From Subdoligranulum variabile (GTDB lineage Bacteria; Bacillota; Clostridia; Oscillospirales; Ruminococcaceae), in the NCBI GenBank assembly GCA_004552305.1, contig SFOX01000011.1, positions 1-58,535 on the forward strand: a stretch of DNA of 58,535 bases, written 5' to 3'. The number at the start of each line of letters is the position of its first letter. Positions within the stretch are counted from its first letter, which is position 1. Both the position numbers and the translations under genes were made by a program. The notes beneath the pieces are model-generated. The model saw only the letters and a list, made by a program, of their open reading frames with translations, did no database searches and was not told the DNA's origin. Below are positions 16,441-25,824 of this stretch, piece by piece.

Positions 16441-18075
16441 ATGGCAAAACAGATCAAACAGGGCGAGGACGCCCGTAAAGCCCTTTGCGCCGGTATCGAC
16501 CAGCTGGCCGACACCGTTAAGGTCACCTTGGGACCCAAGGGTCGCAACGTTGTGCTGAGCAAAAAGTTCGGCAGCCCCCTCATCACCAATGACGGTGTCA
16601 CCATCGCCAAGGAGATCGAGCTGAAGGACGAGTTCGAGAATATGGGCGCTCAGCTCGTGCGCGAAGTCGCCACCAAGACCAACGACGCTGCCGGCGACGG
16701 CACCACCACCGCCACCGTTCTGGCACAGGCGCTGGTCACCGAGGGCATGAAGAACGTCACCGCCGGTGCCAACCCCATGGACATCAAGCGCGGTATGCAG
16801 AAGGCTGTTGCCGCCGCTGTCGAGTCCGTCAAGGCACACAGCCAGAAGGTCAACGGCGCTAAGGACATTGCCCGTGTCGGCACCGTTTCTGCCGGTGATG
16901 CCGAGATCGGTCAGCTGATCGCCGACGCTATGGAGAAGGTCACCGCCGACGGCGTTATCACCATCGAGGAAAACAAGACCACCGCCGAAACCTACACCGA
17001 GGTTGTCGAGGGTATGCAGTTTGACCGCGGCTATTTGACCCCCTATATGGTCACCGACACCGAGAAGATGGAAACCGTCTACGACGATTGCAGCGTGCTG
17101 ATCACCGACAAGAAGATCAGCGTATTCCAGGACATCGTACCCCTGCTGGAGCAGGTCATTCAGTCCGGTCGCAAGCTGCTGCTCATCGCTGAGGATGTCG
17201 AGGGCGACGCTCTGTCCAACCTGATCATCAACCGTCTGCGCGGCGGCTTGAACGTGGTTGCCGTCAAGGCGCCCGGCTTCGGCGACCGCCGCAAGGAGAT
17301 GCTGCAGGATATCGCCATCCTGACCGGCGGCACCGTTATCAGCAGTGACCTCGGCTATGAGCTGAAGGATGCCACCATGCAGCTGCTCGGCTCTGCCCGT
17401 CAGGTCAAGGTCACCAAGGAGTTCACCACCATCGTCGGCGGCAACGGCGACAAGCAGGCCATTGCCGAGCGCGTTGCCCAGATCCGCAGCCAGATCGTCA
17501 CCGCGACCTCTGACTTTGACCGCGAGAAGCTGCAGGAGCGCCTTGCCAAGATGGCGGGCGGTGTTGCCGTTATCAAGGTCGGCGCCGCTACCGAAGTCGA
17601 GATGAAGGACAAGAAGCTGCGCATTGAGGACGCCCTGAACGCCACCAAGGCTGCCGTCGAGGAGGGCATCGTTGCCGGCGGCGGCACTGCCACCATCAAC
17701 GCCATCCCCGCTGTGGACAAGGTCGTTGCCGAGCTGGAGGGTGACGAGCGCACCGGTGCCAAGATCGTCCGCAAGGCTCTGGAAGCACCTCTGCGCCAGA
17801 TTGCTGCCAACGCCGGTCTGGAGGGCAGCGTCATCATCGACAACATCCTGAAGGCGAACAAAGCAAACTACGGCTTTGACGCCCAGAAGGAAGAGTACGT
17901 CGAGGATATGATCGAGGCAGGCATCGTTGACCCGACCAAGGTCACCCGCTCCGCTCTGGAGAACGCTGCCAGCGTTGCCGCTATGGTCCTGACCACCGAG
18001 AGCCTGGTTGCCGACCTGCCGGAACCCCCGGCACCCGCGGCACCTGCCGGCGGTGATATGGGCGGTATGTACTGA
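16441..18075 (+). CDS. groEL: Chaperonin GroEL
   Basis: The 544 aa chaperonin is full length. It has the nucleotide-binding motifs VTLGPKGRNVVL and AGDGTTTATVLA, and ends with the Gly-Met-rich tail GGDMGGMY. It folds proteins with GroES. An AAAGGAGCG site precedes the ATG, and a strong terminator follows. Confidence 0.99.
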   Translation: MAKQIKQGEDARKALCAGIDQLADTVKVTLGPKGRNVVLSKKFGSPLITNDGVTIAKEIELKDEFENMGAQLVREVATKTNDAAGDGTTTATVLAQALVTEGMKNVTAGANPMDIKRGMQKAVAAAVESVKAHSQKVNGAKDIARVGTVSAGDAEIGQLIADAMEKVTADGVITIEENKTTAETYTEVVEGMQFDRGYLTPYMVTDTEKMETVYDDCSVLITDKKISVFQDIVPLLEQVIQSGRKLLLIAEDVEGDALSNLIINRLRGGLNVVAVKAPGFGDRRKEMLQDIAILTGGTVISSDLGYELKDATMQLLGSARQVKVTKEFTTIVGGNGDKQAIAERVAQIRSQIVTATSDFDREKLQERLAKMAGGVAVIKVGAATEVEMKDKKLRIEDALNATKAAVEEGIVAGGGTATINAIPAVDKVVAELEGDERTGAKIVRKALEAPLRQIAANAGLEGSVIIDNILKANKANYGFDAQKEEYVEDMIEAGIVDPTKVTRSALENAASVAAMVLTTESLVADLPEPPAPAAPAGGDMGGMY

Positions 18076-18096
18076 TCCCCAAATTCGCACCCACAG

Positions 18097-18128
18097 GGCG
18101 CGGAGCCGAAAGGCTCCGCGCCTTTTTT
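18097..18128 (+). terminator. Rho-independent terminator after groEL
   Basis: GGCGCGGAGCC (18097-18107), loop GAAA, GGCTCCGCGCC (18112-18122), TTTTTT. Confidence 0.95.
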
Positions 18129-18156
18129 GTATAGATGCCCGCCCGGCGCACATACT
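18128..18156 (+). promoter_or_regulatory. Possible promoter of the PBP gene
   Basis: TTGTAT (18128-18133), 17 nt, CATACT (18151-18156). It is a moderate match placed between the groEL terminator and the PBP start. Confidence 0.4.
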
Positions 18157-18178
18157 GAATACAAAAGGGGGCGGCGGT

Positions 18179-19816
18179 ATGTCTTTTCGGCGGCTGCGGG
18201 CGTTGGTGGTTGGTCTTGCGGCGGGCATCGGTCTGGTGCTGTGCAGGGTGTATTGGGTGGGGCAAAACGCCGGGTACGCCCAAAGCGCCCTGCAACAGAC
18301 CGAGCGCGAGGCGGCGCTGCCGCCCGACCGCGGCAACTTTTATGACCGCACGGGGCGGCTGCTGACCGGGCTTGCCGACGGCTGGTACGCCCTGTGTGTG
18401 CCGGGCAGTGACGGCTACGCCGAGCTGCTGCCCTATGTTTCCTACGCCGAGCAGACCGAGCTGTACCGCCGCCGCAACGATACTTCGTTGTTTTTTGTGC
18501 CGGTAGATCGGGATCTATCCGCGCTGGGCATCCCGTGCCGCCGCACCGCACAGCGGTATCTGCCGCTGCCCATTGCGGTGCATCTTCTGGGCTACCGCAA
18601 CGGCGAGGGGCAGGGCGTTGCGGGGCTGGAGCGCGCCTACGATGCGCTGCTTTCGGCATCCGGGGACGAGGTCGTTGCCGCCTGCGCCGCCTCCGCGCAG
18701 GGGCTGCCGCTGACCGGCAGCGAGCCGGTGTTCGTCACCCGGCATACCGGCACGGGGCAGGGGGTAGCGCTGACCTTGGACGCCGACATCCAGCGCCTGT
18801 GCGAGGGGGTCGCCGACCTGCATATGACCCGCGGCTGCATCGTGGTGCTGCAGCCCGACACCGGCGAGATCCTTGCCGCCGTCAGCGTACCCCGGTACGA
18901 CCCCAACGATGTTGCCAAAAGCATTGCGGCGGACGACACCTCGCTGATCGACCGCCTGCTGACCCCGTTTTGCGTGGGGTCGGTGTTTAAGATCGTGGCG
19001 GCAGCTGCCGCCTACGATGCCGGGCTGGACTGGTTCACCGCGGACTGCACGGGCAGCGTCACGGTGGGCAGCCAGACCTACCGCTGCGCCCAAAGCCGCG
19101 CCCACGGCGAGGTCAACCTGCGTGCGGCGCTGGCGCAAAGCTGCAACTGCTACTTTATTGAATTGGGGCAAAAACTGGGTGCCGAGCGGCTGGCAGCGGC
19201 TGCCAAGGCTTTCGGCTTGGGGCAAAGCATCACGCTTGCGCCCGGACTGCAAAGCGATGCCGCCTCCCTGCCCGGCGCCGCGCAGCTGCAAAACGCGGGC
19301 GACCTTGCGCTGTTCAGCTTCGGGCAGGGGGCATTGACCGCAACGCCGCTGCAAATTGCCGCCATGACCAACGTTCTGGCAAACGGCGGGCTGTACCGTA
19401 CCCCCGCCGCCGTGCAGGGGGTGCGCCGCGCTGACGGCAGCATCATCCCCAGTGAGGTACCTGCGCCCCGCCGGGTGTGCAGCGCCGCCACCGCCAAGGT
19501 GCTGCGCAGTATGCTGCACACCGTGGTGGAGGAGGGCATCGGCAGCGATGCTATGACCGGGGCAGGGGCGTGCGCGGGCAAGACCGGCACCGCCCAGACC
19601 GGGCAGTTTGACGCCGACGGCAGGGAACTGCTGAACTACTGGTTCACCGGCTTTTACCCCGCCGATGCCCCGCGCTATACCATCACCGTTTTGCAGGACG
19701 CCCAGCAAGCGCCCGAAACCTCCAGCGCCGCCGTTTTTGCCGACGTGGTGCAGGGGCTGCACGTTTTGGACACCGCAGCCGCAGTTTCGGACGCTGCCGC
19801 CGCAAAAAACAGTTGA
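18179..19816 (+). CDS. Class B penicillin-binding protein (transpeptidase)
   Basis: The 545 aa protein has an N-terminal membrane anchor (about residues 7-22), a short dimerisation-type region and a transpeptidase domain. The catalytic motifs are S268-V-F-K271, S321-C-N323 and K468-T-G. It lacks the glycosyltransferase domain of class A enzymes. It resembles the FtsI/SpoVD/PbpA group, but I cannot tell a division, elongation or sporulation role. It is a single-gene unit; its stop codon overlaps the -35 of the alaS promoter. AAAAGGGGG lies upstream of the ATG. Confidence 0.9.
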   Translation: MSFRRLRALVVGLAAGIGLVLCRVYWVGQNAGYAQSALQQTEREAALPPDRGNFYDRTGRLLTGLADGWYALCVPGSDGYAELLPYVSYAEQTELYRRRNDTSLFFVPVDRDLSALGIPCRRTAQRYLPLPIAVHLLGYRNGEGQGVAGLERAYDALLSASGDEVVAACAASAQGLPLTGSEPVFVTRHTGTGQGVALTLDADIQRLCEGVADLHMTRGCIVVLQPDTGEILAAVSVPRYDPNDVAKSIAADDTSLIDRLLTPFCVGSVFKIVAAAAAYDAGLDWFTADCTGSVTVGSQTYRCAQSRAHGEVNLRAALAQSCNCYFIELGQKLGAERLAAAAKAFGLGQSITLAPGLQSDAASLPGAAQLQNAGDLALFSFGQGALTATPLQIAAMTNVLANGGLYRTPAAVQGVRRADGSIIPSEVPAPRRVCSAATAKVLRSMLHTVVEEGIGSDAMTGAGACAGKTGTAQTGQFDADGRELLNYWFTGFYPADAPRYTITVLQDAQQAPETSSAAVFADVVQGLHVLDTAAAVSDAAAAKNS

Positions 19817-19841
19817 CACCGCGCGAAAAGCGGCATATAAT
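19813..19841 (+). promoter_or_regulatory. Consensus promoter of T-box/alaS
   Basis: TTGACA (19813-19818), 17 nt, TATAAT (19836-19841): a perfect sigma-A promoter. The TGA of the upstream PBP gene lies inside the -35 hexamer. Confidence 0.92.
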
Positions 19842-19889
19842 AGATTTGTTAAAAGGAAAATGGCGATGAAAGGGCAAATGCCGCACAAA

Positions 19890-20102
19890 ACAGGTCATAA
19901 GAGAGAGCGCCGTATGGTGAAAGGCGCTTGGCTGACGTTTTCGGCAAAGCCACCCCGGAGCTTTCGGTGCAAAAGCCGAGCGTACCTGCGGCGTTAACGC
20001 GGACAAAGCGGTGGCATATTTTTTGCGATATGCCGCAAACCGGGTGGTACCACGGAAGCTGTCAGCCTTCGTCCCTGTTCAGGGGCGAGGGCTATATTTT
20101 TT
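19890..20102 (+). ncRNA. T-box riboswitch (alanine-type by context)
   Basis: The leader between the consensus promoter and alaS holds the hallmark T-box core GGGTGGTACCACGG (20042-20055). After it comes a terminator, with AGCCTTCGTCCCTG (20064-20077) pairing with 20080-20093, and a T-run (20095-20102). Stem I lies at about 19890-20000. Uncharged tRNA binding to the core should favour the antiterminator and allow alaS transcription. I could not securely place the specifier codon; the tRNA identity is inferred from alaS. Confidence 0.92.
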
Positions 20103-20152
20103 GGGTGCCGTTTATCGCAACAATACAAACCACGGATGGGAGAACACCAACT

Positions 20153-22813
20153 ATGCAATGGACCGGACTGAACGAACTGCGCGAAAAATACCTGCACTTT
20201 TTTGAAACCAAGGATCACCTGCGTCTGGGCAGCTTTCCTCTGGTGCCGAAGGACGACCCCAGCCTGCTGCTGATCAACAGCGGTATGGCACCCATGAAAA
20301 AATGGTTCCTCGGTCAGGAGGAGCCGCCGCGTCACCGCGTGACCACCTGCCAGAAGTGCATCCGCACCCCCGATATTGATCGCGTGGGCATCACCGCCCG
20401 CCACGGCTGCTTCTTTGAAATGCTGGGCAACTTCAGCTTTCAGGATTACTTCAAAAAAGAGGTTATTCCCTGGGCTTGGGAATTTTTGACCCAGGAGCTG
20501 GAGATCCCCGCTGACCGCCTGTACATCTCGGTCTATCAGGAGGACGACGAGGCTTACGACATCTGGACCAAGGTCATCGGCATCCCCGAAAGCCACATGG
20601 TGCGCCTCGGCAAAGAGGACAACTTCTGGGAGCATGGCTCCGGTCCCTGCGGTCCCTGCAGCGAAATTTACTTTGACCGCGGCGAGGAATACGGCTGCCA
20701 CAAGCCCACCTGCGGCGTCGGCTGCGACTGCGACCGTTATATGGAGATCTGGAACCTCGTATTCAGCCAGTTCGACTCCGACGGCAAGGGTCACTATGAG
20801 CTGCTTGCCAAGCCCAACATCGACACCGGTATGGGGCTGGAGCGTCTGGCGTGCGTTATGCAGGGCGTAGGCAACCTGTTCGAGGTGGATACCGTCGCCG
20901 CCGTTCTGCACCATGTTGAGCGCATCGCCGGCAAAAAATACGGCGAGAACGACAAGGACGATATCTCCATCCGCGTCATCACCGACCACATCCGCGCCAC
21001 CGTGTTTATGGCATCCGACGGCGTTCTGCCCTCCAACGAGGGTCGCGGCTACGTTATGCGCCGCCTGCTGCGCCGTGCCGCCCGCCACGGTCGTATGCTG
21101 GGCATCAACCGCCCCTTCCTGACCGAGCTGGTCGATACCGTGATCGAGTCCAGCGAGGCCGGTTACCCCGAACTGCGCGAGCATGAAAACTATATCAAGA
21201 AGGTCATCGGCACCGAGGAGCTGCGCTTTGGCCGCACCATCGATGCCGGCCTGAACATCCTGAACGGTATGATGAGCCGCCTCAAGGACGTTCACGAGAA
21301 GGTCCTGTCCGGCGCTGAGGTGTTCAAGCTGAACGACACCTTCGGCTTCCCCCTCGACCTGACCCGCGAGATCGCCGCCGAGGCAGGCGTGCGCGTGGAC
21401 GAGGCAGCTTTCCATATGGAAATGTCCAAGCAGCGTGAGCGCGCCCGCGCCGAGCGCCTTGCCAAGGATATCTCCGGCTGGAGCGCCGACCTGTTCGGTG
21501 AGCTGACCGCCGAGCCTACCCAGTTTGACGGCTACGAGGTTCTGACCGAGTCTGCCAAGGTCGTTGCCCTGTCTGACGGCGAGGAACTGAACGACGCCAT
21601 TGCCACCGACGAAGCCGGTGAGAGCAAGGAGGGCGTGCTGGTCGTGCTGGACCGCACCCCGTTCTATGCCGAGATGGGCGGTCAGGTCGCTGACCACGGC
21701 TACATCAGCTGCGGCAATGCCAAGCTGAAGGTCACGCAGGTCAAAAAGACCCCCAAGGGCTACTTTGTCCACACCTGCGAGCTGCTGGACGGCACCCTGC
21801 GCGTTGGCGATGATGTCACCGCCGCCGTGGATGCCCAGCGCCGTATGTCCATCTGCCGCAACCACACCGCCACCCACCTGATGCAGAAGGCGCTGCGTGA
21901 GGTTCTGGGCGACCATGTGCATCAGGCAGGCAGCTATCAGGACGACCACATCACCCGCTTTGACTTCACCCATTTCAGCGCCGTCACCGCCGAGGAGCTG
22001 GTTGAGGTCGAAAAGAAGGTCAACGAGAAGATCTTCGAGAGCCTGAACGTCGAAATCAAGAACCTGCCCATCGAGGAAGCCAAGAAGATGGGTGCTATGG
22101 CGCTGTTCGGCGAGAAGTACGGCAGCGTTGTCCGCGTTGTGGACGCCGGCGGCTGGAGCACCGAGTTCTGCGGCGGCACCCATGTCAAGAACACCGCGCA
22201 GATCGGCTGCTTTAAGATCCTGGGCGAATCCAGCGTTGCTGCCGGCATCCGCCGTATCGAGGCAACCACCGGCTTCGGCGTGCTGAACCTGCTGGACGAG
22301 CGCACCGAGCTGCTGGCGCAGACCGCCGTTGCCCTGAAGGCCAACAATATGAAGGACGCCCCCGCCCGTGCCGAGGCTTTGACCGCCGAGCTGAAGGAAA
22401 CCAACAAGCAGCTGGATATCCTCAAGGCGGAGATGGCTTCCTCCAAGATCGACGGCTTGTTCCAGGATGCCGCCGACATTGACGGCGTGCGCATTGTTTC
22501 CGCGTATCTGACCGGCACCGGTGCCGACACCCTGCGCGACATGATCGACAAGATCCGCGACAAGGCACCTGATACTGTTGCGGTTCTCATCGGCAATGAC
22601 GGCAGCAAGACGATGATGGCTGTCGGCGTCTGCAAGAACGCCCTTGCCCGCGGCTTGAAGGCCGGCGCGCTGGTCAAGCAGATTGCTGCCATCGCAGGCG
22701 GCAACGGCGGCGGCAAGCCCGACTTTGCTATGGCGGGCATCCGCGACTGCTCCAAGATCGACGACGCGCTGAACGCCGTACCCGAAATCGTCAAGAACGA
22801 ACTGAGCAAATAA
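20153..22813 (+). CDS. alaS: Alanyl-tRNA synthetase
   Basis: The 886 aa enzyme has the class II catalytic domain (GLNELREKYLHFFETKDH start, GCFFEMLGNFSF), the editing domain with HTATHLMQKAL and CGGTHV, and the C-terminal oligomerisation domain (GGNGGGKPDFAMAG). The ATG at 20153 is where family homology begins; the longer in-frame extension upstream runs through the T-box and is not coding. Expression is under T-box control. Confidence 0.98.
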   Translation: MQWTGLNELREKYLHFFETKDHLRLGSFPLVPKDDPSLLLINSGMAPMKKWFLGQEEPPRHRVTTCQKCIRTPDIDRVGITARHGCFFEMLGNFSFQDYFKKEVIPWAWEFLTQELEIPADRLYISVYQEDDEAYDIWTKVIGIPESHMVRLGKEDNFWEHGSGPCGPCSEIYFDRGEEYGCHKPTCGVGCDCDRYMEIWNLVFSQFDSDGKGHYELLAKPNIDTGMGLERLACVMQGVGNLFEVDTVAAVLHHVERIAGKKYGENDKDDISIRVITDHIRATVFMASDGVLPSNEGRGYVMRRLLRRAARHGRMLGINRPFLTELVDTVIESSEAGYPELREHENYIKKVIGTEELRFGRTIDAGLNILNGMMSRLKDVHEKVLSGAEVFKLNDTFGFPLDLTREIAAEAGVRVDEAAFHMEMSKQRERARAERLAKDISGWSADLFGELTAEPTQFDGYEVLTESAKVVALSDGEELNDAIATDEAGESKEGVLVVLDRTPFYAEMGGQVADHGYISCGNAKLKVTQVKKTPKGYFVHTCELLDGTLRVGDDVTAAVDAQRRMSICRNHTATHLMQKALREVLGDHVHQAGSYQDDHITRFDFTHFSAVTAEELVEVEKKVNEKIFESLNVEIKNLPIEEAKKMGAMALFGEKYGSVVRVVDAGGWSTEFCGGTHVKNTAQIGCFKILGESSVAAGIRRIEATTGFGVLNLLDERTELLAQTAVALKANNMKDAPARAEALTAELKETNKQLDILKAEMASSKIDGLFQDAADIDGVRIVSAYLTGTGADTLRDMIDKIRDKAPDTVAVLIGNDGSKTMMAVGVCKNALARGLKAGALVKQIAAIAGGNGGGKPDFAMAGIRDCSKIDDALNAVPEIVKNELSK

Positions 22814-22847
22814 ATTTTATCATCTCACGGTAAAGGAGGGATATTGT

Positions 22848-23192
22848 ATGGCTGATTGCCTGTTCTGCAAAATCGCAGCGGGGGACATCCCCTCCAACAA
22901 GCTGTTTGAGGATGACCAGCTGCTGGCATTTTACGACATTGACCCGCAGGCACCCGTCCATTTTCTGGTCATTCCCAAAAAGCACATCGACTCAGCCGCG
23001 GTGCTGACCGAGGACGATGCCGCCCTGCTGGGACACATCTACGCCGTCATCGCGCAGCTGGCCGCCCGGCTCGGCATTGCCGAAAACGGCTACCGCGTGG
23101 TCACCAATGTCGGTGCCGACGGCGGTCAGAGCGTGAAGCATCTGCATTTCCACGTTCTGGCGGGACGCAGTCTTGCATGGCCTCCGGGCTGA
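22848..23192 (+). CDS. HIT family nucleotide-binding protein (HinT-like)
   Basis: The 114 aa protein starts CLFCKIAAGDIPS and has the histidine triad HLHFHVLAGR and the C-terminal LAWPPG, as in HinT purine nucleoside phosphoramidases. Metal-ligand-like cysteines (CLFCK) are kept. AAAGGAGGG precedes the ATG. It follows alaS by 34 nt, so it is probably in the T-box operon. Confidence 0.92.
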   Translation: MADCLFCKIAAGDIPSNKLFEDDQLLAFYDIDPQAPVHFLVIPKKHIDSAAVLTEDDAALLGHIYAVIAQLAARLGIAENGYRVVTNVGADGGQSVKHLHFHVLAGRSLAWPPG

Positions 23193-23235
23193 TGCCCGCG
23201 CCGCCCGATTTTTACAACGAATTGAGGTACTTGTT

Positions 23236-23775
23236 ATGGCTGATACCTATACTTTGCACGTTGCGGGTCTGACCCGTGAATTGCCCATCTGCAAGGTCAA
23301 CGACCATATGGACATCGCTGCCTTTATTATGTTCAGCGATGTCGAGCTGACCGTGGCCTGCGCCGCCGAGCTGCTGAAAAAAGCACCCGAATTTGACGTT
23401 ATCCTGACCGCCGAGGCTAAGGGCATCCCCCTTGCCTACGAAATGGCACGTCAGAGCGGCAAATATTGGATCCCCGCCCGCAAGGGTGCCAAGCTCTATA
23501 TGCGTGAGCCTGTCGTCATTGAGGACCAGTCCATCACCACCGCCGGCAAGCAGACCCTTGTCATCGACAAGAAGGACATTGCGTATATGAACGGCAAGCG
23601 CATTCTGATCGTGGACGATGTCATCTCCACCGGCGGCTCGATGCACGCCTTGGATGCCCTCGCTGCCAAAAGCACCGGCACCGTCGTAGGTCGCTGCGCC
23701 GCCTTGGCAGAGGGTGACGCCGCCGAGCGCAAGGACATCATCTTCCTTGAGCCTCTGCCCCTGTTCTTCCACTAA
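23236..23775 (+). CDS. Adenine phosphoribosyltransferase-like protein
   Basis: The 179 aa type I phosphoribosyltransferase has the PRPP-binding loop ILIVDDVISTGGS (about residues 131-143) and an upstream ILTAEAKGIPLAYEMAR block as in Apt/Xpt proteins. Base specificity cannot be fixed from sequence alone. The start at 23236 is preceded by TTGAGGT. It lies between the HIT gene and comEC. Confidence 0.8.
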   Translation: MADTYTLHVAGLTRELPICKVNDHMDIAAFIMFSDVELTVACAAELLKKAPEFDVILTAEAKGIPLAYEMARQSGKYWIPARKGAKLYMREPVVIEDQSITTAGKQTLVIDKKDIAYMNGKRILIVDDVISTGGSMHALDALAAKSTGTVVGRCAALAEGDAAERKDIIFLEPLPLFFH

Positions 23776-23778
23776 GCA

Positions 23779-25824
23779 ATGAAACGTAAACTCGCGTGGT
23801 TCGCGTTGGGCTTTGCCCTGACCGAGCTTGCCGCGGCAAATCTGCCGCCGTTGGTCTGTGTGCCTGCGGCGGCACTTTTTGCTTTTGCGGTCTTTGGGCT
23901 TCGCAAGCGCAGCATGCACATTCCGGCTTTGGGTGCCGTGTGCGGGTTTGTTTACTTTGCCGTTTTTGCCGCCCTGTTCGTCCGCCCCGTGCAGGCGCTG
24001 GCAGGGCAGACCGTCACCGCCGCCGTGACCGTGCAGACCGATGCCGCCGCGGCGTATGAAGCCTACCATATGCGGGGTACCCTGCTGATTACCGAGCTGA
24101 ACGGCAAGCCCGCCCACATCCGGGTGCAGTGTGCGGAATTTCCCGCCGCCGAAGCAGGGGAGCGCTTCACCGCCCAATTCACCCTGCGCACACTCAAAAA
24201 CGACCGCTACCGCTTGGCAAAGCAAAGCGATGGGGTCTACCTGCGGGCAGAGTACGCGGGGTCGTACAGCCCGCTGCCCGCCAGCCGTCACCCGGTTTTT
24301 TGGCTGTACCGTCTGCGGCAGCGGGGCAGCACCGCCTTAAAGCGCTGGATGCCCGCCGATTCGGCAGCGCTGATCAGTGCGATGCTGCTGGGGGACACCT
24401 CCCGCCTGTCGGACGCTGACCGCGACGCCTTTTCTGCCGCCGGGGTAGCCCATCTGCTGGCAGTGTCGGGGCTGCACGTTTCCCTGCTGGCAGGGCTTTT
24501 GTTCCCGCGCAGACGCCGGTTTGCCCATACCGCGCTCGCCTTGCAGGCGGGCGTCATCGTCGGCTATATGCTCCTCACCGGGCTGCCCGTTTCGGTGCTG
24601 CGCGCGGGGCTTGTGTTTTTGCTCGCCATTTTGGGACACTGGTTTTTGCAGCCGGTGGATTTGCTGACCTCCACCGGCGCGGCGGCACTGCTGCTGGGGC
24701 TGCAAAATGCCTATATGCCCTGCGATTTGGGGTTTCAGCTTTCGTTCTGCGCCGTCTTGGGCGTGCAATGCGCGGCACACCTTGCCAAGCTGCTGAAAAA
24801 CCGCCTGTCTACGCGGATTTTCAACCTCGCATCCAACGCCCTGACCGCTGCGCTGGCGGCGCTTTTCACGCTGCCGGTGCTGGTGGCGCACGGTATGACC
24901 GTCAGCGCCGTGGGCGTTTTGGGCAATCTGCTGACCCTGCCGCTGATGGAGCCGCTGCTTTTGCTGGGGCTGGCGGTGCTGGGGCTTTCCTGCCTGCCGT
25001 TTTTGGCACCGGTTTGCCATATGGCTAGCTTTCTGCTGGCGCTGTTATTAAACCTCTTGCGCGGCATCGTTGTTTTCTGTGCCTCACTGCCCGGGGCGCG
25101 GCTGCTGCTGCCCGCGCGCTACACGCTGTTTGTCTTGGGTGTGCTGGCGGCGCTGGCACTCGTTTACTATCTTGCGGGCAGCCTGCGGCTGTACCCGCCC
25201 GCCGCCCTGTGCTGCGCGGCGCTTGCCGTTTTTATGGGCGTGTGGATGCAGCAGGGCATCGTCACCGTTGCGCTGGTCGGCACGGCGGGCAACCCCTGCG
25301 CCGTCATCACCCAAGACGGGCAGGCGGTCGTAGTATTCCGGGGCGGCGCAGCCAACCGCCGGGCGGTCAAGAATTATCTGGCGCGCCACGGCGAACCCGC
25401 CTGCACACTGGCAGTGGATTTGCGCGCAACACCGGGCGATACCGGTCTTGCCGCTGACCGCATCCTGAACGCCGCCGCGCAGACCGCGCCCGCCCGGTAC
25501 GAGGTACTTGACGGACTGACGCTGGACCTGTATCATAAAGGCAGCGGCAGCTTAGTCGTGCTGGGAGCAGGGGCGCGCCACATTGCGCTGATGTCCGGCA
25601 GCATCAAGCTGGAAACCCCTGTGCAGGTCGATATCCTGTGCGCCGCCGGGGCGATTTCCGACTCGGTACAGGCAGAAACGATTTTGTTTACGGCGGAATC
25701 CCCGCCTTGGCTGGGCGACGCCGACGCCGCACAGCTGTATTACGGTTCCGGCACCCCCGCCGTGGTTTTACGCCCGGGTGCCGCGATGATTTTTGAGGAG
25801 GCGGAGCCTTATGCTGTACAGTGA
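23779..25824 (+). CDS. comEC: ComEC/Rec2-type DNA-uptake channel protein with degenerate C-terminal domain
   Basis: The 681 aa protein has an N-terminal DUF4131-like part, then the multi-helix competence domain with the hallmark AVSGLHVSLLAGLL (about residues 230-243). The C-terminal third (about 490-681) occupies the place of the metallo-beta-lactamase domain. I find no HxHxDH in it; the equivalent region reads DLRATPGDTGLAADRIL. ComEC carries single-stranded DNA across the membrane. If the nuclease-like domain is inactive, another nuclease would be needed. It starts 3 nt after the phosphoribosyltransferase and overlaps holA by 14 nt. Confidence 0.85.
   Translation: MKRKLAWFALGFALTELAAANLPPLVCVPAAALFAFAVFGLRKRSMHIPALGAVCGFVYFAVFAALFVRPVQALAGQTVTAAVTVQTDAAAAYEAYHMRGTLLITELNGKPAHIRVQCAEFPAAEAGERFTAQFTLRTLKNDRYRLAKQSDGVYLRAEYAGSYSPLPASRHPVFWLYRLRQRGSTALKRWMPADSAALISAMLLGDTSRLSDADRDAFSAAGVAHLLAVSGLHVSLLAGLLFPRRRRFAHTALALQAGVIVGYMLLTGLPVSVLRAGLVFLLAILGHWFLQPVDLLTSTGAAALLLGLQNAYMPCDLGFQLSFCAVLGVQCAAHLAKLLKNRLSTRIFNLASNALTAALAALFTLPVLVAHGMTVSAVGVLGNLLTLPLMEPLLLLGLAVLGLSCLPFLAPVCHMASFLLALLLNLLRGIVVFCASLPGARLLLPARYTLFVLGVLAALALVYYLAGSLRLYPPAALCCAALAVFMGVWMQQGIVTVALVGTAGNPCAVITQDGQAVVVFRGGAANRRAVKNYLARHGEPACTLAVDLRATPGDTGLAADRILNAAAQTAPARYEVLDGLTLDLYHKGSGSLVVLGAGARHIALMSGSIKLETPVQVDILCAAGAISDSVQAETILFTAESPPWLGDADAAQLYYGSGTPAVVLRPGAAMIFEEAEPYAVQ

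Noticed and set aside
19928..20152. N-terminal extension of AlaS of 75 codons
   Set aside because: The frame runs through the T-box and its terminator; family homology starts at the ATG at 20153.
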